64,000 bases of DNA. Origin: Pseudomonadota bacterium. GTDB taxonomy: Bacteria; Myxococcota_A; Polyangia; Polyangiales; Polyangiaceae. The stretch is taken from positions 1 to 64,000 of the forward strand of contig JAEYWK010000160.1 in the NCBI GenBank assembly GCA_023431345.1, in the 5' to 3' direction. Shown here one piece after another: positions 8,619 through 17,259 of the stretch (positions are counted from its first letter, which is position 1; the number at the start of each line of letters is the position of its first letter). Under the pieces are notes generated by a model. It was not told the origin of the DNA, did no database searches, and saw nothing but the letters and a program-made list of their open reading frames with translations. The position numbers and the translations under genes are program-made.

Positions 8619-9515
8619 ATGAAGCCGTTCCGCCGTGGTATGCCACGGTGCATGATCCACCCGCCTCCCCTTCCCGAGATCCTTGCGCCCGGCAATGTGG
8701 CAGTCATCACCGGCGCCGCGAGCGGCATTGGCCGAGCTGCGGCCACGCGCCTTGCGACTCGCGGTATGAAGGTCGTCCTCGCGGATCGGCAAGGTGAGGC
8801 TCTCGAGCGCGCTGCGGGAGAAGTAGCGACGGCGTCGACTCACGGCGCCGCCGGCGTGCTCGCGGTCGCGACCGACGTGAGCCGGCGCGACGACCTGTTT
8901 GCCCTGCAGGCCGCGGTCACCGAGCGCTTCGGCGCCGCTTCGCTGCTGATGAACAACGCTGGCGTCGGCAACAACCCCGGGCTGCCTTGGGAAAGTAGCG
9001 CAGCCTGGCGCGAGCTCGTGGACGTGAACCTCTGGGGCGTCATCTACGGCTGTGAAGCGTTCGTGCCCGGCATGCTGGCGCGCAGCCAGCCGGCGCTAGT
9101 GATCAACACGGGCTCCAAGCAAGGCATCACCAGCCCGCCTGGCAACGCCGCTTACAACATGTCGAAGGCTGCGCTGCGAAACTTCAGCGAGTCGCTCGCT
9201 CATGAGCTACGCGGCGCCGCGAGCGGCCGCGTGAGCGCTCACCTGCTCATTCCCGGCTTCACCTACACCGGCATGACGGGCAGCGCCGAAAAGCCAGCTT
9301 CGGCCTGGACCCCGAGCCAGGTCGTCGATTTCATGCTCGAGCGCCTCGGCGCCGGTGACTTCTACATCTTGTGCCCAGACCACGCGGTCGACCGCGCCAC
9401 CGACGAGCGCCGCATGCGCTGGGCGATGGACGACATCATCCTCAACCGCCCCGCCCTCTCACGCTGGCATCCCGACTTCGAAGACGAGTTCGCCCGCTAC
9501 GTCAGCGCCAAGTAG
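8619..9515 (+). CDS. Short-chain dehydrogenase/reductase (classical SDR)
   Basis: The protein is 298 residues with the ATG at 8619 chosen for its GGCGGGG ribosome site; ATGs at 8640 and 8652 are possible. It has the Rossmann cofactor loop TGAASGIG (residues 31-38), the structural NNAG motif, and the catalytic set: Ser in NTGSKQG, then YNMSK (Tyr-x3-Lys). An acidic residue after the second strand (VVLADRQGE) hints at NAD(H) preference, but this is not certain. The substrate is unknown. The C-terminal 60 residues (PDHAVDRATDERRM) resemble SDRs annotated only as SDR family oxidoreductase. It is transcribed divergently from the efflux operon, so shared regulation is possible. Confidence 0.88.
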   Translation: MKPFRRGMPRCMIHPPPLPEILAPGNVAVITGAASGIGRAAATRLATRGMKVVLADRQGEALERAAGEVATASTHGAAGVLAVATDVSRRDDLFALQAAVTERFGAASLLMNNAGVGNNPGLPWESSAAWRELVDVNLWGVIYGCEAFVPGMLARSQPALVINTGSKQGITSPPGNAAYNMSKAALRNFSESLAHELRGAASGRVSAHLLIPGFTYTGMTGSAEKPASAWTPSQVVDFMLERLGAGDFYILCPDHAVDRATDERRMRWAMDDIILNRPALSRWHPDFEDEFARYVSAK

Positions 9516-9628
9516 CGAGGCGGAGCCGCTCGGCTCGGGCGCGAAGGCCAGGGCGCGGAGCCAGGCTTCGCGGCTCTTCGCTGAGCGCAGCCAGGTGGTG
9601 ACGCGAGTTTTGGCGTATGCTCGCGAGC

Positions 9629-10177
9629 ATGTCGTGGCTCGAGCAATTTCGCGCGCTTTCGCTCTACAACCAGGCGATGAACCGCAAGCTCTACGGCCTC
9701 GCGGCGCAGCTGAGCGACGAGGGGCGCAAGCGCGAGCGCGGCGCCTTCTTCGGTTCGATCCATGGCACCTTCAACCACCTGCTGCTCGGCGACAGGATTT
9801 GGCTGGCGCGGCTGACGGGCGACGAAGCGCGCTTCGCTTCGAAGGATCAGAGCGGCGCGCCGATTCCGTTCCGGTCGATGGGTCAGGAGCTGTGTGCGAG
9901 CTTCGAAGACCTCACCCGCGAGCGCGAGCGCACGGATGCTGACATCATCTCGGTGATCTCGGCCCTCACCGAGGCCGACTTGCTGCGCGATATGTCCTAC
10001 CAGCGCGCGGGCGCGAAGGTGACTCACGTCCTGTGGTGGGCGCTCACCCACTTCTTCAATCACCAAACGCATCACCGCGGACAGGTGACGACGCTGCTTT
10101 CGCAAGCCGGCGTGGATCCGGGCGTCACGGATCTGATCGCGATGCTGCGCGAACCGGACAAGTTCGCTCGAGCTTGA
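9629..10177 (+). CDS. DinB-family four-helix-bundle protein (putative metal-dependent thiol enzyme)
   Basis: The 182-residue product matches the DinB/YfiT-like superfamily. The start used gives MSWLEQFR; an in-frame start 12 bases earlier exists. Metal ligands are visible: a histidine in the second helix (SIHGTFNHLLLGD) and a pair in HFFNHQTHHRGQV. Together these give the three-histidine set of the family. Members include mycothiol- and bacillithiol-dependent transferases and stress-induced proteins of unknown activity. The final HRGQVTTLLSQAG helix is typical. The gene stands alone 113 bases after the SDR. The substrate cannot be assigned. Confidence 0.85.
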   Translation: MSWLEQFRALSLYNQAMNRKLYGLAAQLSDEGRKRERGAFFGSIHGTFNHLLLGDRIWLARLTGDEARFASKDQSGAPIPFRSMGQELCASFEDLTRERERTDADIISVISALTEADLLRDMSYQRAGAKVTHVLWWALTHFFNHQTHHRGQVTTLLSQAGVDPGVTDLIAMLREPDKFARA

Positions 10178-10341
10178 GCCGGCGTGGGTTCGTAGGCCCC
10201 CTCGGGCCGCTCGCCTTCAGCACGAGAGCGGCGTGAGGGCGCGGTGTGCTGTGTGGCCCCGGTGAGGCAGCCTTCGACACCCCACTCGAAGTGGAGACAT
10301 CGAAATCATGCGATGAGAGGCGCTGCGTTGGCAGCCGCCCG

Positions 10342-10358
10342 CTGGCCTGGAATCTGCA
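10342..10358 (+). promoter_or_regulatory. Candidate sigma-54 (-24/-12) promoter
   Basis: The site reads CTGGCCTGGAATCTGCA. GG at 10344-10345 and GC at 10356-10357 are exactly ten bases apart, as sigma-54 needs, and the TGGC and TGCA ends match the consensus. The start point would be near 10369, about 25 bases before the CBS gene. A sigma-54 activator gene occurs elsewhere in the window (45500-46972), but no link is shown. Confidence 0.5.
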
Positions 10359-10394
10359 GCGAAGGCGCGCTCACAGTCCGCGAGGAGGAACGAC

Positions 10395-10823
10395 ATGGAA
10401 TGCTCGGAGCTCATGAAAAGCGACGTCGAGTGCTGCGATCTGGGCGACACCATCGAAGAGGTGGCGCGCCGGATGGCGGAGCGAAACATCGGGTTCGTTC
10501 CGGTCTGCACGCCGCAGGGCGAGGTCATCGGCACGCTCACCGATCGCGACATCGTGCTGCGCGTGGTGGCGACGGGCCTGGACCCGGCGGTGACCTCCGT
10601 CGAGGAAGTCTTCTCGCGTGAGGTGGTGGGCTGCTCGGAGTCGGAGGAGCTGACGGTCGCGGAGGCCCTGATGAGCCGTCACAAGAAGTCGCGCATCGTC
10701 TGCTTCGATGGTGACGGCAAGCTATCGGGCGTCATCAGCCTGTCCGACGTCGCGCGCATCGAGACCGGCGCACGCTCCTCGGCCCTGTTGCGCTCGGTGG
10801 CGCAGCGAGAAGCCCGCGTCTGA
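10395..10823 (+). CDS. Small two-CBS-domain protein
   Basis: The product is 142 residues and consists almost entirely of a pair of CBS motifs (a Bateman module). The first covers about residues 1-60 (NIGFVPVCTPQGEVIGTLTDRDIV) and the second about 65-128 (KKSRIVCFDGDGKLSGVISLSDVA). Such modules bind adenosyl nucleotides and act as energy or redox sensors; stand-alone forms include the mycobacterial hypoxic response protein 1. A strong GAGGAGGAA ribosome site lies just upstream. The sigma-54-like promoter at 10342-10358 suggests activator-dependent expression. It carries five cysteines, three in the first 14 residues and the CTP of the first CBS motif, whose meaning is unknown. The ligand is not predictable. 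Confidence 0.9.
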   Translation: MECSELMKSDVECCDLGDTIEEVARRMAERNIGFVPVCTPQGEVIGTLTDRDIVLRVVATGLDPAVTSVEEVFSREVVGCSESEELTVAEALMSRHKKSRIVCFDGDGKLSGVISLSDVARIETGARSSALLRSVAQREARV

Positions 10824-10840
10824 GCGCGAGCCGCGGGCCC

Positions 10841-10884
10841 AAAAAAGCGCGAGCCCCGCGACGCCTCGTGGGCGTGCGGGGCTC
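10841..10884 (-). terminator. Rho-independent terminator of rpsB-tsf
   Basis: The stem GAGCCCCGC (10851-10859) pairs with GCGGGGCTC (10876-10884), with an inner ACGCC/GGCGT stem and one bulged base. On the minus strand it is followed by six U residues (10846-10841). It lies 36 bases after the tsf stop, so it terminates that operon. Confidence 0.85.
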
Positions 10885-10919
10885 ATTGCCTGGCGACTCT
10901 GTCGAGAGCCGCGCCGTTA

Positions 10920-11858
10920 TCAGCCGCCGGCCATCTTCGCCACCTCGGCGGCGAAGTCGTCGCCTTGGGGCTTCTCGATGCCTTCACCGCGCTCGAAGCG
11001 GAAGAAGCGGCTGAACACCACGTCGCCGCCGAGCTCTTTGGCTGCGTTGGCGCGCAGCTGCTCGACGGTCTTGTCGGTCTCCAGCACGCTCGGCTGATCG
11101 AGCAGACAGATCTCCTTGGCCCACTTGGCCAACTTGCCCTCGATGATCTTCGGGTGCGATGCGGCAGGAGGAGCCTTGGGGTCCTCTGCCAGCTGCGCCT
11201 TGAAGATCTCCGCCTGCTTGGCCTTGTCGTCCGCCGGGATCTCGCTCGCGGAGAGATACAGCGGCGCCATCGCGGCGATCTGCATCGCCGAATCTTCCAC
11301 CAGCTTCTCGAACGCGGGCGCCTTGGCGACGGTGTCGTTGCCAGCGCGCACGGCGAGCAGCACGCCGATCTTGCCGCCCATGTGCACGTACGCCTGCACC
11401 TTGCCCGGGCCGTCGACGCTGAGGCTCTCCCAGCGACGCACGGTGATGTTCTCACCGAGCTTGCCCACGAGCGCCGCGCGCGTCTCTTCGACGGTCGCGC
11501 TGCCGCCCGGGAACTTCTCGGCGCCCAGGTCGGTGCCCGGCTTGGCCGCCAGCGCCGCTTGCGCGGTCTTCTCGGCGAAGGCCAAGAAGTCAGGGTTGCG
11601 AGCCGCGAAATCGGTCTGGATGTTCACTTCGACGATCACGCCGCGCTTGTTGTCGGGCGTAACGGCCGCGACCACGGCGCCTTCGGAAGCGACCGCGCCA
11701 GCCCGCTTGGCGCTCTTGGCGAGGCCCTTCTTCAGGATGATCTCGACGGCCTTTTCCATGTCGCCGCCGGACTCCGTCAGCGCGCCCTTGCAGTCGCTCA
11801 AGCCCGCTTGGGTGCGGTCACGAAGCTCTTTGACTTGCTGCATGCTGGGGGCGGACAT
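10920..11858 (-). CDS. tsf: Elongation factor Ts
   Basis: The 312-residue product is the guanine nucleotide exchange factor that releases GDP from EF-Tu. It begins with the UBA-like N-terminal domain (MQQVKELRDRTQAGLSDCKGAL, with the L-R-x-x-T-x-A/G-x-x-D-C-K signature). The core contact motif follows in IQTDFAARNPDF, as in EF-Ts generally. The C-terminal dimerisation-like region ends in GDDFAAEVAKMAGG. It follows rpsB with 3 bases between, the normal rpsB-tsf operon, and is closed by the terminator at 10841-10884. Confidence 0.97.
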   Translation of the reverse strand: MSAPSMQQVKELRDRTQAGLSDCKGALTESGGDMEKAVEIILKKGLAKSAKRAGAVASEGAVVAAVTPDNKRGVIVEVNIQTDFAARNPDFLAFAEKTAQAALAAKPGTDLGAEKFPGGSATVEETRAALVGKLGENITVRRWESLSVDGPGKVQAYVHMGGKIGVLLAVRAGNDTVAKAPAFEKLVEDSAMQIAAMAPLYLSASEIPADDKAKQAEIFKAQLAEDPKAPPAASHPKIIEGKLAKWAKEICLLDQPSVLETDKTVEQLRANAAKELGGDVVFSRFFRFERGEGIEKPQGDDFAAEVAKMAGG

Positions 11859-11861
11859 GTC

Positions 11862-12716
11862 TCAGTTCTCCCCGCCGCGGCCGCGGTTGTAGATGACCTG
11901 AGCCTGCGGCGCGCCGCCCGACTGGGCCTGCTGCGCCTCGGCGCGCTGGTTCTGGTAATCACGACGGCGAGCCGAGCCGTAGACGCACGCATCGGCGACC
12001 GCGCCGGTGATCAGGCGCACCGAGCGGATCGCGTCGTCGTTACCCGGGATGACGTAGTCGACCATGTCCGGATCGCAGTTGGTGTCGGTGATGGCGACGA
12101 TCGGCACGCCCAGGCGCTTGGCCTCGCTCACCGCGATCGTCTCTTGCGCCGGGTCGATCACGAAAATCGCTTGCGGCACCTGGCCCATGCCCTTGAGGCC
12201 GCCGATGTACTTCTCGAGGCGCGCGCGCTCTTTCTCGAGCTGCACGGTCTCTTTCTTCGGCAGCTGCGAGTAGGTGCCGTCTTCCTTCATGCGCTCGAGC
12301 GTGCGCAGGCGATCCAAGCCGCCCTTGATGGTGCGGAAGTTCGTGAGCGTGCCGCCGAGCCAGCGGTTGGTCACGAAGTACATGCCGGCGCGACGCGCCT
12401 CTTCACGCACGATCTCTTGCGCCTGGCGCTTGGTGCCGACGAACAGCACGCTGCCGCCGCGCGCGACCGTCTCCGACAAGAAGTCGAACGCGCGCTTGAA
12501 CAAGCGAGCCGTCTGGTCGAGATCGACGATGTGAATGCCGCTGCGCGCGCCGTAGATGTACGGCCGCATCTTCGGGTTCCAGCGCTTGGTCTGGTGACCG
12601 AAGTGGACGCCGGCTTCGAACAGCTCTTTGACGCTGAGCGGCTCTTCGGCGCTGCGGATGGTGCGTTGCAATTCAGGAGCGGCCTCGAGCACGCTCTGTT
12701 CGGTATTCTCGGTCAT
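11862..12716 (-). CDS. rpsB: 30S ribosomal protein S2
   Basis: The 284-residue protein is S2 of the small subunit. It shows the family signatures LFEAGVHFGHQTKRWNPKM near residue 31 and PQAIFVIDPAQETIAVSEA, then VAITDTNCDPD. The N-terminus is about 25 residues longer than typical S2. The C-terminus carries a Gln/Ala/Gly-rich tail (QQAQSGGAPQAQ) ending in RGRGGEN. A GGAG ribosome site lies 8 bases before the ATG. It is first in the operon with tsf, and a promoter and leader hairpins are visible upstream. Confidence 0.97.
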   Translation of the reverse strand: MTENTEQSVLEAAPELQRTIRSAEEPLSVKELFEAGVHFGHQTKRWNPKMRPYIYGARSGIHIVDLDQTARLFKRAFDFLSETVARGGSVLFVGTKRQAQEIVREEARRAGMYFVTNRWLGGTLTNFRTIKGGLDRLRTLERMKEDGTYSQLPKKETVQLEKERARLEKYIGGLKGMGQVPQAIFVIDPAQETIAVSEAKRLGVPIVAITDTNCDPDMVDYVIPGNDDAIRSVRLITGAVADACVYGSARRRDYQNQRAEAQQAQSGGAPQAQVIYNRGRGGEN

Positions 12717-12764
12717 GGTGCGCTCTCCTTGTTTCGGTTAGGCCTCCGTCCCACCGAGCGCCAA

Positions 12765-12835
12765 CCTCCCGAGGGAGGCACCGGACGCTCTGATTTGCGC
12801 GTGGGACGTGTGGTGTTCCTCGCTCGATTGCGAGG
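12765..12835 (-). promoter_or_regulatory. rpsB leader with two small hairpins
   Basis: Two inverted repeats lie between the predicted promoter and rpsB: CCTCC/GGAGG (12765-12778) and CCTCGC/GCGAGG with a six-base loop (12818-12835). They could be an S2-responsive leader or merely structured spacer. No family model was recognised. Confidence 0.3.
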
Positions 12836-12842
12836 GGCGCGG

Positions 12843-12871
12843 AACTTACGCACAGATCTCCCCCTGCGCAA
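12843..12871 (-). promoter_or_regulatory. Candidate rpsB-tsf promoter
   Basis: On the minus strand TTGCGC (12871-12866), a 17-base spacer and TAAGTT (12848-12843) form a plausible housekeeping promoter. The leader to rpsB would be about 120 bases. It falls between the kinase stop (12910) and rpsB, implying rpsB is transcribed on its own. Confidence 0.45.
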
Positions 12872-12909
12872 GCCAAACCGCGCGCGATTGGGCTAAGGGT
12901 CCGCGGGCC

Positions 12910-14820
12910 CTAGAGACCAGAGACTGGCATCTTGCCGCTGCGCTTCGGGCGGGCGACGCCAAAGGCGCTGGGGGCCGGCTGCATCGGTGCGGCGGACTCA
13001 CGCGGCTTCACGGCAGCGCCAGCGGACTTCTTTCCATCTTTTGCGGCGCTGCGCTGCGCTGCGGGCGGCGGCACGGATCCAGCAACAGCGGATTCAACCG
13101 ACGCTGCAGCTCTGTCAGGGACGCTGACCGGAGCGCTCGGCTCAGCGGGCGGAGCCGGAAGGGCAGCCGCAACGCTGCCGCCAGCGCGCTCTCCGTCGCG
13201 CGAGGCCTCCGCCTGATCAGGCACCTTCCCCTGGCCCGGCAGTGCCTCCGCCGCCACGACGGTCGCGGCAGGCGCTGTCGCGGGCCTCCGCAGAGCCACC
13301 CAGCCTGCGAGCCCCAGCAGCACGGCACCGCCAGCCGCGACGAGCACCAGCGGCTTCGGCGAGCGCGGCTTCGCCGGCGGCGGCACCGACGCGGTCGGCA
13401 CCACGGGCGGCGGCGTCAGATTCGGAGCTTCGGCGAGCGGCACCGCGGTGCGGGTGGGCCCCGGATCGGTCGGCGAGCGACCGAACGGAGACACTGGCGC
13501 CGCGAGCAGCATCTCCGTGCGCTCGGGAGCAGGACCGGGCACTGCGGTGGGCACGCCCGTCGCGGCGTCGACCCAGGTGTCAGGGCCGTAGAGGGAGGGA
13601 GCGGCCGCCGGCTCGAGCTGCTCGAGCTGCTCGAGCCGCAGCGTGACGTTCGGGTGGGGCAGCACGTGCGCCGCGGTCGTCGCGATCTCGAAGGCGGGCT
13701 GCAGCGCCGTCGTGTCTCCGCGCGCAGCCACGCCGTCGGCGTGCGTCGCGGCAGGAGCGGGCTGCGATTGACGACGCGGGCCGTCGACGCGTGTCGGCGG
13801 CTCGGCCTGCGACGGACGCGGATGAAGCGTGGGCGAATCGGTCGCGGGAAAGCCGGCGTAGCGCTGGCTGAGCGCGCGCAGTGTTTCGGCGACCAAGCGC
13901 GCGTCGCCCGGCCGCTCACGCGGATCCTTGGCGAGCATGCTGGCGACGATCGCGTCGAGCTCGGGCGCGACGACCGAGAGACTCGACAACAGCGGCGCCT
14001 TGCGGCCGAGGTGCGCCAGCAAGAGCTCGTTGTTGTCACGCGCGTCATCGAAGGGCCCCACGCCGCTCACCATCTCGAACAAGATGAGGCCGGTGGCGTA
14101 GACGTCCGAGCGCGCGTCGACCGCGGTGCCTTGCGCCTGCTCGGGCGACATGTAGCGCGGCGTGCCCACGGCGATGCCGCGCGCGGTGATCACGTCTTTG
14201 GCGTCGCGGATCTTGGCGATGCCAAAATCCAGGATTTTCACGGCCGCCCCCCCCACCAAGAAGATGTTGGGCGGCTTGACGTCGCGGTGCACGACGCCGA
14301 TTTGATGCGCGGCGTGCAGGCCCTCGAGCATACCGGCGGCAATCGCGAGCGCGCGCTCGGGGTGGAGGCGGCGCTGGCGGTGCATCAGGCTCGAGAGCGT
14401 TTCGCCTTCGAGCCGCTCCATCACGTAGAAGGGCACGCCGTTGTCGGAGGTGCCGGCGTCGGTCACGTTCACGATGTGCGGGTGCTCGAGGCGCGCCAGC
14501 GCGCGCCACTCGTTACGCAGACGAGCCACCAGGTCTTCGCGGCGCGACAGCTCACGCAGCAGCGCCTTCAGCACGAAGCGCTTGCCGAGCTCGATGTGCT
14601 CCACCTCGTACACTCGGCCCATGCCGCCCGACCCGATCAGGGACGTGACGCGGTAGCGAGTGCCGGGGATGACCTCCCCATCTTTGAATTCCCGGTAGTC
14701 TGACAAGGCTTTGGGGGCGTGAGGGCTGAACCGGCTCAGCCGTCCCGGGAGCCTAGCCAGGGCGACGTGGCGAGTCGAGTCAGGTAGCTCCGCGGCTGGG
14801 AGATCGGACGGCCGTGTCAC
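12910..14820 (-). CDS. Membrane-anchored Ser/Thr protein kinase
   Basis: The product is a 636-residue eukaryotic-like kinase. The kinase domain spans about residues 55-320: glycine loop GSGGMGRVY, VAIK-type lysine in RFVLKALL, the catalytic loop HRDVKPPN, DFG, and MSPEQ in place of APE. A proline- and threonine-rich linker follows. One membrane helix (about residues 460-480, PLVLVAAGGAVLLGLAGWVAL) comes next, then an Ala/Pro/Ser-rich tail of about 150 residues that would be periplasmic. All catalytic residues are present, so it should be active. The tail has no recognised sensory domain. It lies 82 bases after the DUF4190-like gene on the same strand. Confidence 0.92.
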   Translation of the reverse strand: MTRPSDLPAAELPDSTRHVALARLPGRLSRFSPHAPKALSDYREFKDGEVIPGTRYRVTSLIGSGGMGRVYEVEHIELGKRFVLKALLRELSRREDLVARLRNEWRALARLEHPHIVNVTDAGTSDNGVPFYVMERLEGETLSSLMHRQRRLHPERALAIAAGMLEGLHAAHQIGVVHRDVKPPNIFLVGGAAVKILDFGIAKIRDAKDVITARGIAVGTPRYMSPEQAQGTAVDARSDVYATGLILFEMVSGVGPFDDARDNNELLLAHLGRKAPLLSSLSVVAPELDAIVASMLAKDPRERPGDARLVAETLRALSQRYAGFPATDSPTLHPRPSQAEPPTRVDGPRRQSQPAPAATHADGVAARGDTTALQPAFEIATTAAHVLPHPNVTLRLEQLEQLEPAAAPSLYGPDTWVDAATGVPTAVPGPAPERTEMLLAAPVSPFGRSPTDPGPTRTAVPLAEAPNLTPPPVVPTASVPPPAKPRSPKPLVLVAAGGAVLLGLAGWVALRRPATAPAATVVAAEALPGQGKVPDQAEASRDGERAGGSVAAALPAPPAEPSAPVSVPDRAAASVESAVAGSVPPPAAQRSAAKDGKKSAGAAVKPRESAAPMQPAPSAFGVARPKRSGKMPVSGL

Positions 14821-14902
14821 GCGGGTCCATCGGCCGCCTGCGCGACGGGTTGCGAGGCTTCGACTCCAGAATGCGCTTTGATGACGCGCACCTGAACGCG
14901 TG

Positions 14903-15349
14903 TCAGCCCAAGTCGGCCGTGAACAGCAAGTAGAGGAGGCCGAGCGCCGATAGGAACAAATTCAGGATGCCGAGGGCGATGCCGGTCGCCGCCATGCCGC
15001 GTCCCCCGACCTGTGTGGGCTTGAGCCGCGCCTGCCCGCGCGCGATGACACCGGCCACGATAGCAGTGAGGCCGGTGAACGGACCGAGGCAGAGCAAGAT
15101 GCCGCAAACGAGCGAGAGCACGGCAGCGGCGCTGGCCGGCGGCTTCTCACCTTTGGGTAAGCCGGTCTTCGGATCGATCGTCATGGCGTGCAGCGCCATG
15201 GTCTCGGCGGAACCGGTGATGGGCTTGTGCGGATTGACCGGAGCGCCGGGCGCGCCGTAGCCGGGCGCGCCGGGGCGAGGGCCTGGCGGGGGGCCCGGTG
15301 GCGGATAACCGCCGCCCGGAGGGCCATATCCGCCCGGAGGCGACTGCAT
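14903..15349 (-). CDS. DUF4190-like small membrane protein with Pro/Gly-rich N-terminus
   Basis: About 148 residues from the ATG at 15349; starts at 15361 or a TTG at 15415 are also in frame and none has a clear ribosome site. The first 40 residues are a proline-glycine-tyrosine tract (GGYGPPGGGYPPPG). Two membrane helices follow: one around AAAVLSLVCGILLCLGPFTGLTAIVAGVIA, the other near the C-terminus (GIALGILNLFLSALGLLYLL). The GRGMAATGIALGI segment between them is typical of DUF4190 proteins. These often sit beside signalling genes and have no known function. It precedes a Ser/Thr kinase here. Confidence 0.7.
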   Translation of the reverse strand: MQSPPGGYGPPGGGYPPPGPPPGPRPGAPGYGAPGAPVNPHKPITGSAETMALHAMTIDPKTGLPKGEKPPASAAAVLSLVCGILLCLGPFTGLTAIVAGVIARGQARLKPTQVGGRGMAATGIALGILNLFLSALGLLYLLFTADLG

Positions 15350-15451
15350 GAGGGGCAGCATACCTGGCCCGTGCGCGTCAGCACAGGCCGGCTTTTTGCG
15401 CCCCCGCTCGCGCAACTTGGGCTAAGACCCGGGCACCCTCAGGCTTCCACC

Positions 15452-15742
15452 ATGGCTATCACTCGCGACAACGTGCTTCACGTGGCCAAGCTGGCCCGGC
15501 TCGAGCTCTCAGAGAGCGAGATCGACCGGATGCAGCGCGACCTCGACGGCATCCTCGAATACGTCAACCAACTGTCCGAGCTCGACACGAGCGATGTGCC
15601 GGCCACGACGCAGGTCGCGGTGGTGGCGGCGCCGTTCCGCGCGGACGCCGTGGTGCCGAGCTTGCCGCACGAGCTGGCGCTGAGCCAGGCCCCCCGTTCC
15701 TCTTCCGACGGCTTCGCCGTCCCCGCGTTCGTGGACGAATGA
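15452..15742 (+). CDS. gatC: Asp-tRNA(Asn)/Glu-tRNA(Gln) amidotransferase subunit C
   Basis: The 96-residue product is the small GatC subunit, which wraps around and stabilises GatA. It has the family pattern HVAKLARLELSESEI near the start and a LDGILEYVNQLSELDTSDV helix. The ATG at 15452 fits the normal GatC length. Its stop overlaps the gatA start, so the two are translationally coupled. gatB, needed for the full transamidase, is not in this window. Confidence 0.95.
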   Translation: MAITRDNVLHVAKLARLELSESEIDRMQRDLDGILEYVNQLSELDTSDVPATTQVAVVAAPFRADAVVPSLPHELALSQAPRSSSDGFAVPAFVDE

Positions 15743-17259
15743 TGAGCGACCTTCTCGATCTCCCCATCGCTGACGTCGCCGACCAGGTGCAAAAGGGCGC
15801 CGTCAGCGCGCGCGCCGTCACCGAAGCCGCCCTCTCGCGCATCGAGAGAGCGCACGACTTGAACGCTTTCCTGCACGTCGCCCGCGAGGCCGCGCTAGCA
15901 GCCGCCGACGCCGTCGACCAAAAGCGCGCGCGCGGTGAGAAGCTGGGCAAGCTCGCGGGCGTGCCGATCGCCATCAAAGACGCGCTGTGCACGACCGACG
16001 CGCCCACCACCTGCGCGTCGAAGATCCTGACGCGCGTCGACGGCGCCAACGCGAGCGGCACGGGTCCGGACCAGGGATTCCGCGCGCCCTACGACGCCAC
16101 CGTGGTCGCCCGGCTGCGCGCCGCCGACGCCATCTTGGTCGGCAAAGCCAACATGGATGAGTTCGCGATGGGCTCGTCGGGCGAGAACAGCGCCTACGGC
16201 CCCGCGCGCAACCCGTGGGACAAGTCGCGCACCGCCGGCGGTTCGAGCAGCGGCAGCGCGGTCGCCGTCGCGGCCGGGCTCTCGCTCGGCTCGCTCGGCA
16301 GCGACACCGGCGGCTCCATCCGTCAGCCGGCGGCGCTCTGCGGCGTGGTCGGCGTGAAGCCCACCTACGGTCGCGTCTCGCGCTACGGCCTGGTGGCGTT
16401 CGCGTCGAGCCTCGATCAAGTGGGCCCGTTCGCGCGCGACGTGCGCAGCGCGGCGCGCATGCTGGAGGTGATTTCCGGGCGTGATCCGCTCGACTCCACC
16501 TGCGCCGACGTGCCGGTGGGTGAGTACGAGGCGGCCTGCTCGCGCGACGTGAAGGGCCTGCGCGTCGGCATCCCCGAAGAGTACTTCGGCGAGGGCCTGG
16601 ATCCGGCGATCGCCGCCAGCGTGAAGAGCGCGATCGCGGGCCTCGAGAAGGCTGGCTGCAGCGTGAAGCCGGTCAGCTTGCCGCACACGAAGTACGGCAT
16701 CGCGACTTATTACATCGTGGCCACCGCGGAGGCTTCGAGCAACCTGGCGCGCTTCGATGGCGTGCGCTTCGGCCTGCGCATCGAGAACGCCAAGAGCGAC
16801 TTGACCGCCCTCTACGGCAAGACGCGCGACGCCGGCTTCGGCGCGGAGGTGAAGCGCCGCATCTTGCTCGGCACCTACGTGTTGAGCGCAGGCTACTACG
16901 ACGCCTATTACAAGAAGGCGCAGCGTGTGCGCACCTTGATCAAGCGCGACTTCGATCGAGCCTTCGAGAGCGTCGACGCGATCGCGGTGCCGACCAGCCC
17001 GACTCCGGCGTTCCGCTTCGGAGAAAAGGTCGATAACCCGCTCGCCATGTATCTCGCCGACGTGTTCACGCTCCCGGCGAGCCTCGCCGGCATCGCCGGG
17101 CTCAGCGTGCCGTGCGCGCCGACACCGGCGAGCGGCGAGCGGCCGGAGCTGCCCGCCGGCTTGCAGCTGCTCGGGCCCGCCTTCGCCGAAGAGCGCCTCT
17201 TCTCGCTCGCCGGTGAGGTCGAGCGCCAGGTGGGCGTTCGCCGGCCGCCCAGCGCATGA
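15739..17259 (+). CDS. gatA: Asp-tRNA(Asn)/Glu-tRNA(Gln) amidotransferase subunit A
   Basis: The 506-residue product is the glutaminase subunit that releases ammonia for conversion of Glu-tRNA(Gln) and Asp-tRNA(Asn). It is an amidase-signature enzyme: catalytic lysine in GVPIAIKDA, the GGSSSGSA loop with the cis-serine, and the nucleophile serine in SDTGGSIRQPA. Downstream VGVKPTYGRVSRYG is characteristic of GatA rather than other amidases. There is an extra stretch of about 14 residues (RVDGANASGTGPDQ) after TTCASKIL. The start overlaps gatC (ATGATGA), and the stop overlaps the next gene, a GNAT enzyme. Confidence 0.97.
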   Translation: MMSDLLDLPIADVADQVQKGAVSARAVTEAALSRIERAHDLNAFLHVAREAALAAADAVDQKRARGEKLGKLAGVPIAIKDALCTTDAPTTCASKILTRVDGANASGTGPDQGFRAPYDATVVARLRAADAILVGKANMDEFAMGSSGENSAYGPARNPWDKSRTAGGSSSGSAVAVAAGLSLGSLGSDTGGSIRQPAALCGVVGVKPTYGRVSRYGLVAFASSLDQVGPFARDVRSAARMLEVISGRDPLDSTCADVPVGEYEAACSRDVKGLRVGIPEEYFGEGLDPAIAASVKSAIAGLEKAGCSVKPVSLPHTKYGIATYYIVATAEASSNLARFDGVRFGLRIENAKSDLTALYGKTRDAGFGAEVKRRILLGTYVLSAGYYDAYYKKAQRVRTLIKRDFDRAFESVDAIAVPTSPTPAFRFGEKVDNPLAMYLADVFTLPASLAGIAGLSVPCAPTPASGERPELPAGLQLLGPAFAEERLFSLAGEVERQVGVRRPPSA

